A stretch of 64,000 bases of DNA from positions 98,221,256 through 98,285,255 of the forward strand of contig OX235271.1 in assembly GCA_944472155.2 (NCBI GenBank). Reading direction: 5' to 3'. This DNA is from Trichobilharzia szidati (taxonomy: Eukaryota > Platyhelminthes > Trematoda > Strigeidida > Schistosomatidae). Below the pieces are notes generated by a model, which worked only from the letters and a program-made list of their open reading frames with translations, searched no databases and was not told the DNA's origin. This document shows, in pieces, positions 42,723 through 54,165 of this stretch (its first letter is position 1; every line of letters starts with the position of its first letter). Made by a program: the position numbers and the translations under genes.

Positions 42723-45062
42723 ATGGAAATGCTTGCTGGTCTACAAATATCACGCTCTGCTGACTCATCTACAGCCAACGACAGCATTGGTAGTAGCATC
42801 TCAGAATTCGTTTATGATCCAGATGCGAACGTAACATTTGATACCTGGTTTCGCAGATATGAAGACCTATTTCGAGTAGACTTTGCGGATAAAGATGATG
42901 CCTGGAAAGTACGGCTTCTACTTCGTAAATTGGGAGCAGATGAGCTAGATAAATACTGCAACTTAATTCTGCCACAGAAGCCCAGTGAAAGATCCTTCGA
43001 TGAAACTGTCCATACCCTTCGTCATCAGTTTGGTGATCAGAGATCGTTATTCAACATTCGATATCATTGCATGAAACTAGTTTTGAACGAAAATGATGAT
43101 ATCCATACTCAGTTGGGTATAGTCAATCGCACGTGTGAACGTTTTAAATTGAAATCACTCTCAGAAGACCAGTTCAAGGTACTGATTTTCATTTGTGGTT
43201 TGCAGTCTCCCAAATTTGCTGATATACGCACACGCCTATTAAATCGTCTGGAACAAGATCCACGAATGACTTTGAAAGACGTCGGTGAAGAATATCAGCG
43301 TTTAATCAACATTCACAACGATACCGTCTTGGTGCAGTTTGGCAGCCAAAATGCAGCAGATGTGCATGCGGTGCATCCAGTACCGTCGACATCAACCGCA
43401 CCGCGTCATCCTCAGCATAAACCACCATCAGCCTGCTGGCACTGTGGCTCCTGGCATTTTGCAAACTTGTGCCCATTCAAACAGCATAAATGCCGTCGAT
43501 GCCGTACTGTTGGTCACAAAGATGGCTACTGCAAACGCAACAACCGACCCAGATCTCGTAGTCGACTCAGACGGCGCAACAAGCTCAAGTCTTTGAGTGT
43601 TACTGCCACATATCATATTAGTACTCCAGCACCTCGCAAATATATCGATCTGACGATTAATACACGGCCGGCACGCCTACAAATCGACACAGCATCTGAC
43701 ATTACAATAATATCAAAGAAATTATGGCAGAAGTTGGGATGCCCTGCCATAGAGAAGACAAATCAGATAGCAATTAGCGCATGTGGTGGAAGACTTCGAT
43801 TGAATGGAGAAATAAAATGCAGCGTTAGTTTTCGCGATAGTCATTTCGTCGGCACATGCTACATCAACAATTCAAACCTTGACCTCTTGGGTTTAGACTG
43901 GTTTGAGAAGCTGCACCTGTCAGAGATTCCGTTAAGCAGTGTATGCCATAAGATAGAAAGTATTGAACCCTCAACAAGAAAGCCAGAAATCAGAGACAGA
44001 TATATTAAACCTAAGCCCATTAGAAAGAATGACGTGATTAATGAAAAACCAACTTCGAATCGTCACAGTGAGTATGGCTGCGCCAAAAGTGCTTCGATGT
44101 CTGGTAGCAACAAAGTAGCAACTGTTAGCTCCCGTAAGACGGGCTCTGCTCAAAAACTGAAGGTGATGTCTGTCACGGCAGCCAAAGATCCGCCGCGGGA
44201 GTTACCGAGAGCATGGCCCACGTCAAAACCATGGTCCCGCCTACATGTGGATTTTGCTGGGCCGATAGAAGGCATATACTACTTGGTTCTCGTGGACTCT
44301 TACTCAAAGTGGCCGGAGGTAGTACAAGTGACACCACCGTCTAGCAGCAGAACAGTATCAGTCCTGGAAAAGATCTTCGCATGTCACGGTATACCAGAAA
44401 TCATCGTATCTGACAATGGCAGTCAGTTCACCTCACAAGTGTTCCAGGAATTTTGCAAGAGAAACGGTATACAACACGTGCGGACGCCACCTTATCACCC
44501 TCAATCCAACGGTCAGGCAGAAAGATTTGTCGACACTTTCAAACGAGCGTTGTTGAAAGCAGGGGGAGGGGCGAAACCGGAAGCAATACAAAACTTTCTT
44601 TTTGTATACCGAACTACACCACTGGCAGAACAGAAGAAAAGCCCTGCAGAACTTCTAATGGGTCGAATGCTACGAACTCATCACCACTCCATGTTACCAT
44701 CTTCGTCACATCAACGAAGAAATAGTCTGAAGTATTACCGTAAGGGTGATGCCGTCTATGTGCGCGATTATCGACCGAGGAACAGAAAATGGGCCGAAGG
44801 TTTGATAGAATGTCGACATGGAACTCTAATGTACAAGGTTAAAGTTGGGGATGAATGGTGGATTAGACATAAAAATCAGATACGACGTCGATATACTACA
44901 TCCCAAGAACCTAAATTGCCACTGGAATTACTACTGGAAACCTTCAAAATACCACCAGTCAAATCAGAAGCAGAACAAGAGATACTCCCCAGCCGACGAT
45001 CCCAGCGCAAACGAACACAAACAGTTCATTTCCAAATCGACCCCAAGGAAAAAAGATACTAA
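42723..45062 (+). CDS. Gag-protease-integrase polyprotein of a Gypsy element (no RT/RNase H)
   Basis: From the ATG at 42,723 the frame runs 779 codons without a stop (it is open from 42,702, upstream of the ATG). Numbered from 42,702: Gag about 30-215; two zinc knuckles at 245-277 (CWHCGSWHFANLC, one residue short of CX2CX4HX4C, and CRRCRTVGHKDGYC, canonical); aspartic protease with RLQIDTASDITIIS near 326-339 and LDLLGLDWF near 393-401. A linker 402-500 follows directly, then the integrase core with Asp517 (RLHVDFAGPI), Asp571 (IIVSDNGSQF) and Glu607 (NGQAERFV), the DDE triad with 35 residues between the last two; then a basic C-terminus. Reverse transcriptase, RNase H and the integrase HHCC zinc domain are missing. 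Family: Ty3/Gypsy, K02A2.6-like. The deletion keeps the frame. Confidence 0.92.
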   Translation: MEMLAGLQISRSADSSTANDSIGSSISEFVYDPDANVTFDTWFRRYEDLFRVDFADKDDAWKVRLLLRKLGADELDKYCNLILPQKPSERSFDETVHTLRHQFGDQRSLFNIRYHCMKLVLNENDDIHTQLGIVNRTCERFKLKSLSEDQFKVLIFICGLQSPKFADIRTRLLNRLEQDPRMTLKDVGEEYQRLINIHNDTVLVQFGSQNAADVHAVHPVPSTSTAPRHPQHKPPSACWHCGSWHFANLCPFKQHKCRRCRTVGHKDGYCKRNNRPRSRSRLRRRNKLKSLSVTATYHISTPAPRKYIDLTINTRPARLQIDTASDITIISKKLWQKLGCPAIEKTNQIAISACGGRLRLNGEIKCSVSFRDSHFVGTCYINNSNLDLLGLDWFEKLHLSEIPLSSVCHKIESIEPSTRKPEIRDRYIKPKPIRKNDVINEKPTSNRHSEYGCAKSASMSGSNKVATVSSRKTGSAQKLKVMSVTAAKDPPRELPRAWPTSKPWSRLHVDFAGPIEGIYYLVLVDSYSKWPEVVQVTPPSSSRTVSVLEKIFACHGIPEIIVSDNGSQFTSQVFQEFCKRNGIQHVRTPPYHPQSNGQAERFVDTFKRALLKAGGGAKPEAIQNFLFVYRTTPLAEQKKSPAELLMGRMLRTHHHSMLPSSSHQRRNSLKYYRKGDAVYVRDYRPRNRKWAEGLIECRHGTLMYKVKVGDEWWIRHKNQIRRRYTTSQEPKLPLELLLETFKIPPVKSEAEQEILPSRRSQRKRTQTVHFQIDPKEKRY

Positions 45063-45082
45063 ACTGTTTGCAAGATTCCTTT

Positions 45083-45095
45083 TAAAAGGGGGAGG
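45083..45095 (+). other. Polypurine tract of the Gypsy element
   Basis: 'aaaagggggagg' directly precedes the right LTR, as expected for plus-strand priming. Confidence 0.85.
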
Positions 45096-45452
45096 TAATA
45101 TATACGCAGGTGAATCATTAATATTCATTATTTATTTCACACACTAGCATAATCATTGATTTCACGCATCTGCGTGATTATTGATTTAAATTACTGAATT
45201 CCCAGGGTTTGTTAATATTTTTAAAATGTGACATTGATTTTTCTAATTGTATAAATACGGAGTTGTTGTTTAACATTTTCGACTGTGGTTTGAGACAGTA
45301 AAAGCTCTCATATCAACGTCCAGTCTTCTCTTTTATTTGTCTTGCGTGCCCGGTGGTATTGTTGTTGTTGACGTGCGATTAGGACAGATTAGCCAGCGCA
45401 TTAGTTAGATTCGCTCGTAGTCTACAAGGTCCTCATATTCACATACATAACA
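45096..45452 (+). repeat. Right LTR, 357 bp
   Basis: Same length and sequence as the left LTR apart from 'tatatacgcagg' against 'catacgtagg' near the start. Confidence 0.92.
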
Positions 45453-47530
45453 CGTGGACAAGAGCATGATTCCATGCCAGTTCTTGCACGGGCCTAGATT
45501 GCCACTCTTTAGCAGCTTGATGAGGTAGCCTTCCTTCCAATCGGTAGGTACCTTTCCTTCCTTCTAAATCTTTTGCAACAATTGGCGTGAGAACATACGC
45601 CTCAGTCTCCAGGTCCATCCTCTGTGCTTCAGAGTAGGGGAATTCCACCTGGTTCTGCTGCCTTTCCGGACTTCAGTAGCTTGACTTCATTCAGATTCCT
45701 GCTTTCGTCGGAGGGTTGGTGTCTACTGGCAGGCAGTACTGTATGTGCTGTCGGTGGTATTTCTGGGCGAGTTGCAGGTGGTGGTCGATTCAAGAGTCCC
45801 TTAAAGTGATCAGCTCATTGATTTATGTGTTCCTCCCACTTGTCAATCTGGTTTCCTTGAGCATCTTTTATTGGTTTCATCATCTGGGTTGATCTCTTTC
45901 CGGATAGAGACCTGGTTATTTGACATAATGTCTTCAGACCTCTTTCGCCCGGGCCTGTTCTGCTTCAGTTGACAGTGTATCTTAGAGTTGTCTTTTGTCT
46001 TCCCTAGCACCCTTCTTTACTGCTTTACTCAGTGCAGCGTACACTGAACCCAGCTTATCCTTCTGTTGCCCATCTTTGGATTGAGTCATCATCTCTTTCA
46101 GCACCACCCTCCTCGATCTGCTTCTGGGTAGATAACCACAGAGAGCCATTCCTTGCGTTGTCTCTTCTTTCTTCCTAGAAAAGTTATGCACGTTTCCTTG
46201 AACATCACCTTCAGGGAGTTAGTTCCAATGTTCTTCCACGCAGGTTTCCTTCGTGATGCCACGTAGTTTCCCCAACTTAGCTCTGATCTGAACTGTAGTC
46301 AAGGTATCTGTCAAGGAAATCAGCCCTAAGTTCCTATTGTATCGAAGACGCTCTCAACCGATAATTACTATGTACTCGTTTCGACTTTAGCTCCAAAACG
46401 CCAGTACTCGATTGAAAGTTATATTGTTTGGCAATTAAGGTAAAGACAATTACAAGTCTATAAACAAATGTTTTATAAAAAATTATAGTGTACTTTTATT
46501 CGTATTTTTTCGTCTTCTTCGAACTTGTACACGATCGAACCATTCGCGCCTTCGAGTTGCCCGCCAGTGGCTACCAAGGTCAATGAACCAACGTTCAATG
46601 TTCATATTCCTTGACAGTATCCCTTGTTGTTTTGTCATCATCTTCTGTATGTTGAACTTGAAGTGTGGCCTGTCTCCATTTGTTTTCATGGATTTTAGCT
46701 CCACCTTGTAGGTTGGTTCCTTGAACTAGATGATAGTCTGATCTCACATCTGGTCCCCTTCTCGACTTTGTGCCTAGCACACTAGCTGCGTCTCCACTTC
46801 TATGAGCATCATTGAGACGGAATTTGTCTAGTTCGTGGTGTTTCCATCAGACGAAATCCATGTTGCTTTGTACGTACACTCTGCCTCCGATCACCAAATC
46901 ATTGAAGGCGCAGAAGTCTGCGAATATGTCTCCGTTCTCATCCATTTCTTCAAGCGATAGCTTTTCGACCCATGATGAGTTCTCTTCCTGAATTATCAGG
47001 TCCCAGTTTCGAGTTCACACCGCCGAGGAGGATTTCGATGTCACAACTTAAGGTGTTGTCCGTTAGTGTTTTTAATCGTCTATAGATATTTGCCGTCTTG
47101 TACTGTTCCGCATTGTCTGTAGGTGCGCATCATTGGATATCTGTGACCCTCCTTCCCTCTGAGTTGATTCTTGCTGTCATGACCTTGGGTGAAATTGGTT
47201 CCCACCGCGTTCGGGCTCTGTCTGACGTTTGTGATATCATTATAGTCATTCACCGCCTCAGTGTTCTCGTGGTTGTCGTCTGGGAGGCCGGAGTACATTA
47301 CTGACTTACCAGTTGACAGTTTTGATAGTCCACATCCATTCCATCTGCTCTCGCAGATTCTCAGCACTTCTTTGTCATATCTTCACATTTCTTTGCCTAC
47401 TTGGGCAGCTTTCCCAGCATCGTACATTGTACGAACTTTCTAAATCCCCATTCTTATCCCTGCTTTCATCGAGAGAAAACACATCGGCTGACTAGCTTCC
47501 CGAAGACTGGCTTTCACCGGACCGTTGTGT
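45453..47530 (-). pseudogene. RTE-like endonuclease/reverse transcriptase, N-terminal half
   Basis: On the minus strand: 47,367-47,080 encodes the apurinic endonuclease-like region: LRICESRWNGCGLSKLSTGK (the family's 'GISEtxWtxxG...l.tg' segment), a YSG segment, and shifted DSKNQLRGKEGHRYPMMRTY for 'NSRIRKVTVIQCYAPTDN'. 46,780-46,480 covers 'RRGPDVRSDYHLV', equivalent to the 'RRGADxxSDHHL' end of the endonuclease. 45,650-45,453 encodes IVAKDLEGRK and, in other frames, a 'WKEGYLIKLLKSGNLGPCKN'-like segment before the fingers domain. Stops and shifts throughout. It continues at 42,341 on the other side of the LTR element. Confidence 0.82.
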
Positions 47531-48861
47531 CATTTTGTCTCCCTAATTCGAGGGAGGAATAAGATTGTTATTTGAGATTTTGAATTCTATATTTTTTCTG
47601 TGCAGTGAATAGTTTATAATAGTGATTTATGTTTCGTGTGAACGGATAAGTTTACAAGAAATGCATGCCATTTTTACAGGCATGATCAGTTATGTTATAA
47701 ATTACAGTCCTGAAGTATCATAAATTATTACTTTTTCAAAAGTTTAAATTGTTAAATTATTGTACAAGCTGTGAGAACAGGTTCTTATAAATGTTAAATT
47801 GTAAACCGTTTACTAAGGTCACCATCAAAGTTGAGCGACAACCCAAACTTCGTTCCAATTCCTGTTGATAGTTGTGGTCAACCAGTGAACAGCGTATATC
47901 TGGGTGAGTGCTATGCCGCCACGTGATTGAACGGCGTTTTTATAGGTTCAATGGTGTGCAATGCTAGTGCCACGTTCAACTATCCCTCTTTACCCGGGCT
48001 CTGCACAAGCTAGAAGACCAGCAAGCTAGTTAGCCAGTTGAGATTGTGTGGATACTAAGTTGAATACTACTGGTATGCGAGCCATATGGACCATAACGTC
48101 AACTGGTGAAAAGATTCAGAGATGCTGTCGAAAAAATGAATAGCGAGCCAAATACAACTAAATATATTAATATGCTCGATGTCTGGTGGAATAACTTTTT
48201 TCGAAATACCGGCAAATACCTAAAAGTTATGAGATTACTTGTTTAGTGTATTTCACCTTTTTCACTGCAAAAGGTGCAGTGTGACATTTTCTAAGGAAAT
48301 TGAAACTTGATTTACATTTGTTTAAGTGTTTATTTAAAGATGATGGTCACTTTTCTTCGATTTTGAAACGACCTCGGGCCCAATGAAGAAGCACTGTAGA
48401 AGTATAGACTTATGAATCCTTTTGTTGTCACGCCAAATCTTCTCATAGGCAGGTGAGTAAAAATCACGTCCCATCTTTTCTCTCCTAATCCGATCACCTT
48501 AAAAGTGTGCTTCAAGGGAGGAAGCAAGGTGAAAGAACACGACGGAGCACAAAAGATTATGTGAATGAAACTAGGTCCATGGAATTCAACGAGGGTTAAA
48601 TCCATGTAACAGCAATATAATATTTTAGGTTTGGCCTATGGTTCCGTATACACGTAGAAATTTATTGTTTGCCACTGATTCACCAAGTTGTTTCGTAAAA
48701 TACAGGTCAGCTTGCTGTTCAATAATCTACTGTTACCAGTGGTTCAGATGTAAGTTACTAAGCAGTTTGGCGTGGCTTCACCTAGTCATCAACTTACTTG
48801 AAAATGATGTCGAAATCATTGTGATACAAGTAGCAAAATAAGTTAAGCTGAGACATCTTGA
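47531..48861. other. No gene recognised
   Basis: No domain or repeat assigned. The minus frame 48,330-48,605 has no recognisable motif. Confidence 0.45.
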
Positions 48862-49530
48862 CTATAAGATCCATATTACTCTGGCAGCACTGTGGTGGAC
48901 CTTTTGCTCTGTTAGCTTATTTACCCAAAATTCAAATAGAAAACAAAATACCAAATCAATTGAGTTTACAAAGATCCAAATTCCACAATAAACGTACTGG
49001 ATTCCAGAAGTGCTGCGGAAAGACTGCTCCAGTTCTAATTCTCCAGTGTTGACGTTGCCGGAGGTCGACCAAAGTGCGTAGGAAGAGGCTACGGTGCTCC
49101 TGCGAAAATTCGAGATAGAAAGCAGGTTGTTATAATTGATCGACGGCAGTTGAGATGGTGGAGAAGACGGAGAGTCGAAGGCAGAATTATATATTTTTTT
49201 TAAAACTCGAGGGAAGTTCAAAGTACAGAGTTTTTTGGTTAAAACAAAGTAGTGTACAATATGTTCATTTTTTACATAATAGTAAGAATTGGATAAGTTT
49301 ATTTTTGAGGACTCCACAGCACAACCATGAAACTGTTCACTACTTTTTTGCCATATGGTTGTTGGCCGGATACTATAGGCGATATATCCAATATCCAGAT
49401 TACGAGCTAGTATAAACCAGTGATTTCTTTGAGCTCGCTTCTTGATTGTAAGGTAGAGGTTCCAGATCTTCGGTGAACTTATGCGTATTAAATCCCGCCA
49501 CTCGACTGCTTTAGCTCTGGTAGACTCCAA
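48862..49530 (-). CDS. Unrecognised 222-residue open frame
   Basis: A long open frame for this AT-rich window, but I do not recognise it. It is rich in Ser, Ile and aromatic residues, with a SPSSPPSQLPS stretch and a hydrophobic C-terminal stretch (VYCGIWIFVNSIDLVFCFLF) that could be a membrane segment. There are no cysteine clusters or catalytic motifs. It lies directly downstream, on the same strand, of the CR1-type fragment at 49,560-50,305. It could be an exon, an ORF of a mobile element, or chance. Confidence 0.25.
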   Translation of the reverse strand: MESTRAKAVEWRDLIRISSPKIWNLYLTIKKRAQRNHWFILARNLDIGYIAYSIRPTTIWQKSSEQFHGCAVESSKINLSNSYYYVKNEHIVHYFVLTKKLCTLNFPRVLKKIYNSAFDSPSSPPSQLPSINYNNLLSISNFRRSTVASSYALWSTSGNVNTGELELEQSFRSTSGIQYVYCGIWIFVNSIDLVFCFLFEFWVNKLTEQKVHHSAARVIWIL

Positions 49531-49559
49531 GAGGAGTGGTGCGAGGATTGGTCAAGATT

Positions 49560-50305
49560 GTGGTTTGTAGTGTGCAGTAAGTTAGGACTCAGCTGCTGCC
49601 GTGAATGGAGTTTGACCTAACACCCGTTGGTCATTCGGTGTAATGATAAAAGTAGAATAGTAATAATAATAGGTTGTAGTGTAGGTAATATAGGTTGAGA
49701 TAAGTGAAATAATAAAGGTGACCTAAAGAAAAGATAGAGTAGTCGGTACAGTGGGAGAAGACAGGACGGGTCGTGGGGATTTAGCTTGTATGCTTATCCA
49801 TTGACAATGTGGTTTCAAATTTTAAGAGGATAAGCCATTGAGACACAAACCATGCATTTCTGTATGATTGTCCAGCTTCCGCTTAAAAGTCTCCACAGAT
49901 GGAGCTGTAGTTACGGCCGCCGGTAGAGCGTTCCAGAGACGGCAAACTCGAAGCGAGAAGAAATGTGAACGCACTCGAGTCTTTGGTCTCTGGTGTGCTA
50001 TCCTTAGCGGGTTACCTCGTGGAAGCCTATAATCACTTAATGGCAGGATGCTCTTATTAGGGTGGGCCTGGTCATTTAAGATCTTATAGACGGTGATGAG
50101 GTCTCCCCTGTGACTACGGTAACTAAGTGTGAAAAGACTTAATTTCTTCAGTCTTTCCTCATATGATTTGTTGCGGAGGCCGATCACCCATTTTGTCGCT
50201 CGTCTCTGGACGCTTTCTAGAATATTAGCATCCCTTTTGAGTTGCGGAGGAGCAATGATATTACGCACCTCAAGGAGTGGCCTCACGTATGTCGTATACA
50301 ACGTT
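49560..50305 (-). pseudogene. CR1-like reverse transcriptase C-terminal end with 3' UTR
   Basis: The frame 50,301-49,822 encodes TYVRPLLEVRNIIAPPQLKR, then SVQRRATKWVIGLRNKSYEE, YRSHRGDLITVYKILN, and SHFFSLRVCRLWNALPAAV with VETFKRKLDNH at the end. This is the conserved C-terminus after the RT thumb in CR1/jockey-type LINEs ('...SVQRRFTKxxxGLxxLSYxxRL...F..R....WN.LP..V......FK..LD'). The stop at 49,822 is natural. The low-coordinate side is probably the 3' untranslated part. The catalytic RT is missing (5' truncation). Confidence 0.82.
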
Positions 50306-50664
50306 TAGAATAGTTCAGGAGTTCGTGTGTTTCCTCTAAGTCTAGCATAAGACATAATCAATCCTGCCGTAATCACTATTCCAGTTCTTGAACTTAGGAT
50401 GGATCACTGGCTGTTAGCTATAAAGTATGTATCAAATATAATCAAACCTCCACGTTCGTGGTTTTTCACAGCAGTGAACCAGACATAATCTATAGACGGT
50501 ATTATTTCATGAGCATATATGAACGGGACCATAAGATTACTACTTGCGTCGTAGTGTTGCAACAGATAGTGTGTTCATCAAAAGTTCATCCGCTACTATT
50601 ATTGCACAGAAGCAGTGAAGCAAACTCTGTTTGCTATATAGACATTTTCAGCGAAGTCATTCAT
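50306..50664. other. No gene recognised
   Basis: Gap between two oppositely oriented CR1-type fragments; nothing identifiable. Confidence 0.45.
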
Positions 50665-51765
50665 AGTGAAGATAAGAGGGACTAGTAATTATCCTTTATT
50701 TTGATGTGAGGAAAGCCTTTGACAGAATTCCACATAGTCTGCTAGTCAGCAGGTTATGCTTATTAGAGATACGTGGCCCTCTCCAGAACTGGATAAAATC
50801 ATTTCTCTGTGACAGAAATCAGACAACAAAAGTTGGCTTGATGACCTCCAGGCCTAGATCAATTAGTAGTGGTGACTTCCATGGGAGTGTATTGGGCCCT
50901 CTCCTTTTCACTATATACATAAGCAGTATATGTGAATGCTTTATAATAGGCAAACCAATACTAAATACGGATGATTTAAAGGTGACCTATACATGCACGA
51001 ACACAGATCTCAGTACAGCTATGAACTCTACGCATGAAGAAATGATAAAAATGGATAGATGATGTGACACCTAGAGACTGGAGTTCACTGTCAAAATATG
51101 TGGCTGGTTCTGCATGGATTGATCCAACCTATGACTTGACCCGGTAATTCAGGGCCATATAATCCTGTGACTCAAATCTGTACTAGATCTAGGACTGAAA
51201 TATTCACATAATCTATTATTTTCAGAGAATATCTCGAAACAAGTGTTGAAATCACGCAGGCCTATTGGTTTCCTACTCAGGAACGTCTACAGAAATGAAT
51301 CCAGAATACTACTGCACAAAAATTGTGTGCGCTCACTCCTAGATTACTGCTCATTAATATTCAGTATCTGGCTCAGGCTACTCCGGCAGATGTGCAATCA
51401 TAGGGCTCGAAACACTATGGTTAAGACGGCTGCGACCAAACTTCGTAACCTTTCATAAGCTTGCAAACCGCATGGTGTTTACCCCTACTAATGTTATTCA
51501 ATTTTTAGACGATATTTGATATAACCTTAGATACACAAAAGGTACAGTGGCTATGGAACAGTGCAAAACGACCGCCAGCCAAAGTTATGCTTGATTATTT
51601 GTGCTCAGATATGGAACAAACTGCCTGCAGAAGTGCGGCTAGCAAGCATATTGGCCTCCTTTGGAAAGATGCCTAGTGACACACTGGGAAAGTCTGCAAG
51701 CTATACAAGTACGAATTCAGATGTAAGAGCTCCAGAAATCATAGGCCCATTTAATGAATGAGCGT
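50665..51765 (+). pseudogene. CR1-like reverse transcriptase fragment, same family as 61,511-64,000
   Basis: The fragment starts inside the RT palm and matches the nearly intact copy at 63,235 onward. It has RKAFDRIPHSLLVSRLCLLE (motif A end), NWIKSFLCDRNQTTKVG and GSVLGPLLFTIYISSICECF (motif B), but the catalytic Tyr-Ala-Asp-Asp has become Asn-Thr-Asp-Asp ('PILNTDDLKVTY'). After stops at about 51,062, 51,243-51,458 encodes 'RPIGFLLRNVYRNESRILLH' and the thumb. 51,561-51,761 gives the C-terminus ('IWNKLPAEVRLASILASF'). Dead copy. Confidence 0.82.
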
Positions 51766-52608
51766 AGACACTTCAGCTGTTGCTTGTTTTGACTACATTT
51801 GTAATTTCAAAAAATTAGAGTCATTCTTTCAATGCATACCTGATACAATTAAAGAAACAGAACACACACGCGAATAAAACATGAGAAAACAAGGTCGAAA
51901 CTTACCACAGTAGTATATGGAAAGAAATGGGTTTCCTGGATATTATTTTTGCTTCTCCAACCGGTCTACCCTCCTAAAAGTATTATTCTGGTTTCTAACC
52001 GCTTATGCAGTCAAAAGTAAGCCTATCGCTGATCACTGTTGACTTGTTAATACTCCTTTGCATGTTTAACTGGGCACCAACTACTGTGCTGAGCCACTCA
52101 AAACACCGCTGCTTGTAAATTAACTAACATTTGACAAGCCATTTTTACACTTTTGTGAATACCTTGCCGTGCCTACTACATGAAAAGCAGCCTTTAGTTG
52201 TTAAGCATATTTTCGACAAATTCAAACAAAATGGTGCCTGTGATTATATCATTTAAATCGCTTTGCCTATTTTAAACGAGCCTACTGACGTTACTTCAGT
52301 TCCTTTTCTTATATATATTTAGTGAAATTAAGTAGGCATCAAGCTGAACAGATTATGAATGTATGTCGCAGTAAGTTAGGAAGTTGATGAAACAGTGCTA
52401 TTCCTTCTTATTGTTTTCGAAAGAGGACTCTTTCATATCACCTCCTCCTCACCATTCATTTTCGGCTTTCGTTTTTTTGCTTCAATCCCAAAGTGATTAC
52501 GTGGAATATCGTATAACAGTACCTTTCTTTTCGTTTGTTTTTATTTCCGTTTTGTTTCGTTTTTGTTTGCTTTGTTTGATTTTGGTTTAACCATTTGTCA
52601 AGCCACGG
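51766..52608. other. No gene recognised; possible R2-like element 5' UTR at the right
   Basis: The left part has no supported feature. The right end (from about 52,380, T-rich) may be the 5' untranslated part of the following R2-clade element, but no boundary could be placed. Confidence 0.4.
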
Positions 52609-54165
52609 GTGAGGGCCTATGAACGGTCCGTGGCACAACTAACAGTCCATCGTTGGTTGTCCTCCAAACTCGAGCCTGCGACAACGCAATCTCCAGTCAT
52701 GTCAGCTATGTCAAGCCAACCCTCATCACAATCCATGGCCTCTGCCATGGTTCAAGCTGACCTTCAAACAACAGCCTCCTGTTCTCCTTCCTTCATCTCC
52801 CAATTGCCAGCAGCTCATCCTTCGCCACTCACATCTAATCCATCATCACCTCACTCCATGCAGTCCAATCAATCACTACCCTCAATCGTATCTCCAAGAT
52901 TCCTGTGTATATACTGTCCTTCAAACTTCGCTTCTCCGAGAGGTTTGACTCAACATCTGCGTCAAATCCACCCCGCCGAATACAATGAGGTCCTTCTCGG
53001 TCGCCTCCTCAACGACTGTCGAACACGACGAAATTGGTCCCAAAATGAAGAACTCACTTTACTGATGTTAGCAGATGCAGCAGTCGACCAATTCAACAGC
53101 AAAGCCGAACTGTATCAACACCTACACGACCATCTGCCACATCGCTCAATTGAAGCCATCAGACGCCATCTACAAACACTCAAATGGTTAACATTTGTCC
53201 CATCATCGTCGCGCTCCGCATCAACCATTGACTCCTACTCGATGCCATCCTCACCTGCATCATCACATGAAAACTACGCTATTGGATCAGCACTGTATGT
53301 GCGTCCAAGACATCAAACCTGGTCCACTCAAGAAGATGCTCGATTGATCTCAACGGCCAAATGTCTTGATTCACCTTTACTTGCGCCTATGCAGTTCTTC
53401 GCTCTTGTCGCCGAAGCCGTTGGCAACCACACCGCTGATGCAGTTAGACTACGTCTAGCCAGGCTAAAATGGAGACGTACACTCAACCCATCTCTGCCAA
53501 CAATAGTCCTAACTCCAAATACGTCTTATCTCCAAATTCAGCCAGTTACCTCACTCATTGATACGCTCACCGTCAACAGACCAATCTCTGCTCCTCTAAG
53601 TCCATGCAGAGCAACTTCAGATCCAGCTATCACAATCTCATCGAAATCCTGTACGCCAACTCAGTTAGAAGAACAGCGATCCCTCCAATTGGCTGTCATT
53701 AATAATGATTGCACTGTAATCGAGGAATCCACCTAACCGATGCGAATACCGCAGTACCACTATGCAATAAGTACTGTCAATAGAACAGTTTTATATTCCC
53801 ACACTGCTGTGTCAATGATCCGTCCACTTCTGCATACTATTGATATTGACGAATCAGTCCCAACTTATACTGTCAACGCTTTCTCGCTCAACCGAACCTC
53901 ATCACCCACTGCAACCTTTGAACATAAAGCCCGAAGACAAATTATGCCAACTACTCGACTCACTCAAGATGGTTCAAGTCCCCTGGTGAATCTGACACTT
54001 CACAGAAGCCTCAACATGGACAATATACACGCTAACCTCCTGGCTGCCATCAGCACACAACTGGCAAATTCATCTCAGGGGCTGGACACTGAATCCACTC
54101 GACAAATTATTCTGCAACTATATGCGAATGATATTACTCTTGAGGAGACGTCAACTTTTGGATAA
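52609..54165 (+). pseudogene. R2-clade element N-terminal region (zinc finger and Myb-like motifs), one stop
   Basis: Frame 52,609-53,736, then TAA, then the same frame on to 54,165. The first ATG is at 52,699. A Ser/Pro/Gln-rich segment leads to the C2H2 finger LCIYCPSNFASPRGLTQHLR plus Q-I-H (C-x2-C-x12-H-x4-H). Two Myb-like repeats with Trp anchors follow: RRNWSQNEELTLLMLADAAV to 'HLQTLKWL', and HQTWSTQEDARLISTAKC to 'ARLKWRR'. In R2 proteins these bind the DNA target. The RT-proximal part is poorly conserved. Confidence 0.85.

Larger units (their letters stand above)
42342..45452 (+). mobile_element. Ty3/Gypsy LTR retrotransposon without reverse transcriptase
   Basis: The element is 3,111 bp: two 357-bp LTRs, a polypurine tract next to the right LTR and one long open frame. 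The LTRs differ at only two positions that I can see (42,347 and 42,353 against 45,101 and 45,107), so the insertion is young. The internal region encodes Gag, protease and integrase but no reverse transcriptase or RNase H, so it must have moved with enzymes from a relative. It sits inside the RTE-like pseudogene in the opposite orientation. Confidence 0.92.

Noticed and set aside
52609..53736. Host transcription factor (C2H2 plus Myb-like motifs)
   Set aside because: It is followed in order by RT, CCHC and restriction-like endonuclease, so it is the N-terminus of an R2-clade element.
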